Shown here: piece by piece, positions 5,441 through 5,594 of the stretch
Numbering within the stretch: position 1 is the first letter of the stretch
Layout of the letters: each line of letters opens with the position of its first letter
Assembly (NCBI GenBank): GCA_947302185.1
Contig: CAMYVI010000177.1
Coordinates: forward strand, 1-5,594
Direction of reading: 5' to 3'
Origin: an uncultured Lachnospiraceae bacterium
GTDB taxonomy: Bacteria; Bacillota_A; Clostridia; Lachnospirales; Lachnospiraceae
Length of the DNA stretch: 5,594 nucleotides
The notes under the pieces: model-generated
Database searches by the model: none
What the model was told of the DNA's origin: nothing
The model's input: only the letters and a program-made list of their open reading frames with translations
Translations under genes and position numbers: made by a program

Positions 5441-5485
5441 GGTCCGGTACAGCATGTCAACTCTGTACCGGGCCATCTTGTTTTT
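5441..5485 (+). terminator. argC terminator, apparently bidirectional
   Basis: Arms 5441-5452 and 5463-5474 pair over 12 bp with one G-T wobble around a 10-nt loop. On the plus strand a T-tract follows (TT at 5478-5479, TTTTT at 5481-5485). On the minus strand the run of A residues at 5431-5440 supplies an equally good or better T-tract. It can therefore end argC and also any minus-strand gene arriving from the right. Confidence 0.9.
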
Positions 5486-5525
5486 ACCTCATTTCATCCT
5501 GAACATTTTCCGTTCATCAAACAAA

Positions 5526-5594
5526 ATGACTAACAAGCAGAAGATTCAAGAACGCCTCGGCGTTCTTGACGCGACATGCGCGGCGCGTAAGCGC
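5526..5594 (+). CDS. Possible 5' end of an unrecognised gene, cut by the window edge
   Basis: An ATG at 5526 opens a frame that runs without stop to the window end, 23 codons starting MTNKQKIQERLGVLDATC and ending in basic residues. Codon third positions are richer in G/C in the later codons, as in a real gene. The peptide looks like a plausible charged N-terminal helix. Against it, there is no Shine-Dalgarno sequence in the 20 bases before the ATG, no clear promoter after the argC terminator, and a perfect inverted repeat sits inside. The minus strand is also open here for 25 codons (stop at 5517-5519). I do not recognise a family in either direction. Confidence 0.3.
   Translation, partial: MTNKQKIQERLGVLDATCAARKR
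5546..5569. repeat. Perfect 24-bp inverted repeat near the right edge
   Basis: TCAAGAACGCC and its exact reverse complement flank a 2-bp centre (TC). With no T-tract on either side it is not a terminator. Just beyond it the sequence turns GC-rich and partly palindromic (GCGC-type repeats at about 5579-5594) before the window ends. It could be a repetitive extragenic palindrome or a regulator site, or chance within a coding frame. Confidence 0.6.

Overview
The window looks like chromosomal DNA of a low-to-moderate GC Firmicute, most likely a clostridium near the Lachnospiraceae. The grounds are strong AGGAGG-type ribosome binding sites, a clostridial ferrous-iron operon (two feoA, feoB, a FeoB-associated Cys-rich peptide and a small CxxC protein, with no feoC), and the short 'type 2' form of ArgC. 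This placement is inference from gene content. Both ends cut into other sequence, so the window may be a whole assembly contig.

The left two thirds (about 113-3745) is a minus-strand iron-uptake operon. A near-consensus promoter at 3717-3745 is followed by a leader of roughly 118 nt, then feoA (3383-3592), a second feoA (3134-3352), feoB (831-3116), a FeoB-associated Cys-rich membrane peptide (407-592) and a heavy-metal-associated (HMA) domain protein (113-361). FeoB is the GTPase-coupled Fe(II) permease. The FeoA proteins are small SH3-like partners. The two last proteins carry clustered cysteines and could bind or hand on metal. A GC-rich terminator-like hairpin follows feoB, so the two tail genes may be expressed at a lower level.

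Upstream of that operon, also on the minus strand, sits a third and very divergent FeoA-like gene (3896-4114). It has its own promoter (4197-4225) and a strong terminator (3779-3805). A 14-bp motif resembling DtxR/IdeR half-sites lies at or next to the -35 box of both the main feo promoter and this gene's promoter, which suggests a shared metal-dependent repressor.

On the plus strand, argC (4460-5395, arginine biosynthesis) diverges from the iron genes. It has an extended -10 promoter and ends at a hairpin with T-tracts on both sides (5441-5485). The last 70 bases hold the possible start of an unrecognised plus-strand gene and a perfect 24-bp inverted repeat. The first 60 bases hold a minus-strand fragment resembling an AGCS-family sodium:alanine symporter that lacks its N-terminal half.

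I found no RNA genes, CRISPR arrays, insertion sequences or clear mobile elements. The most notable points are the lone divergent third FeoA, the shared operator-like motif, the Cys-rich/HMA pair, and several unexplained RNA hairpins.
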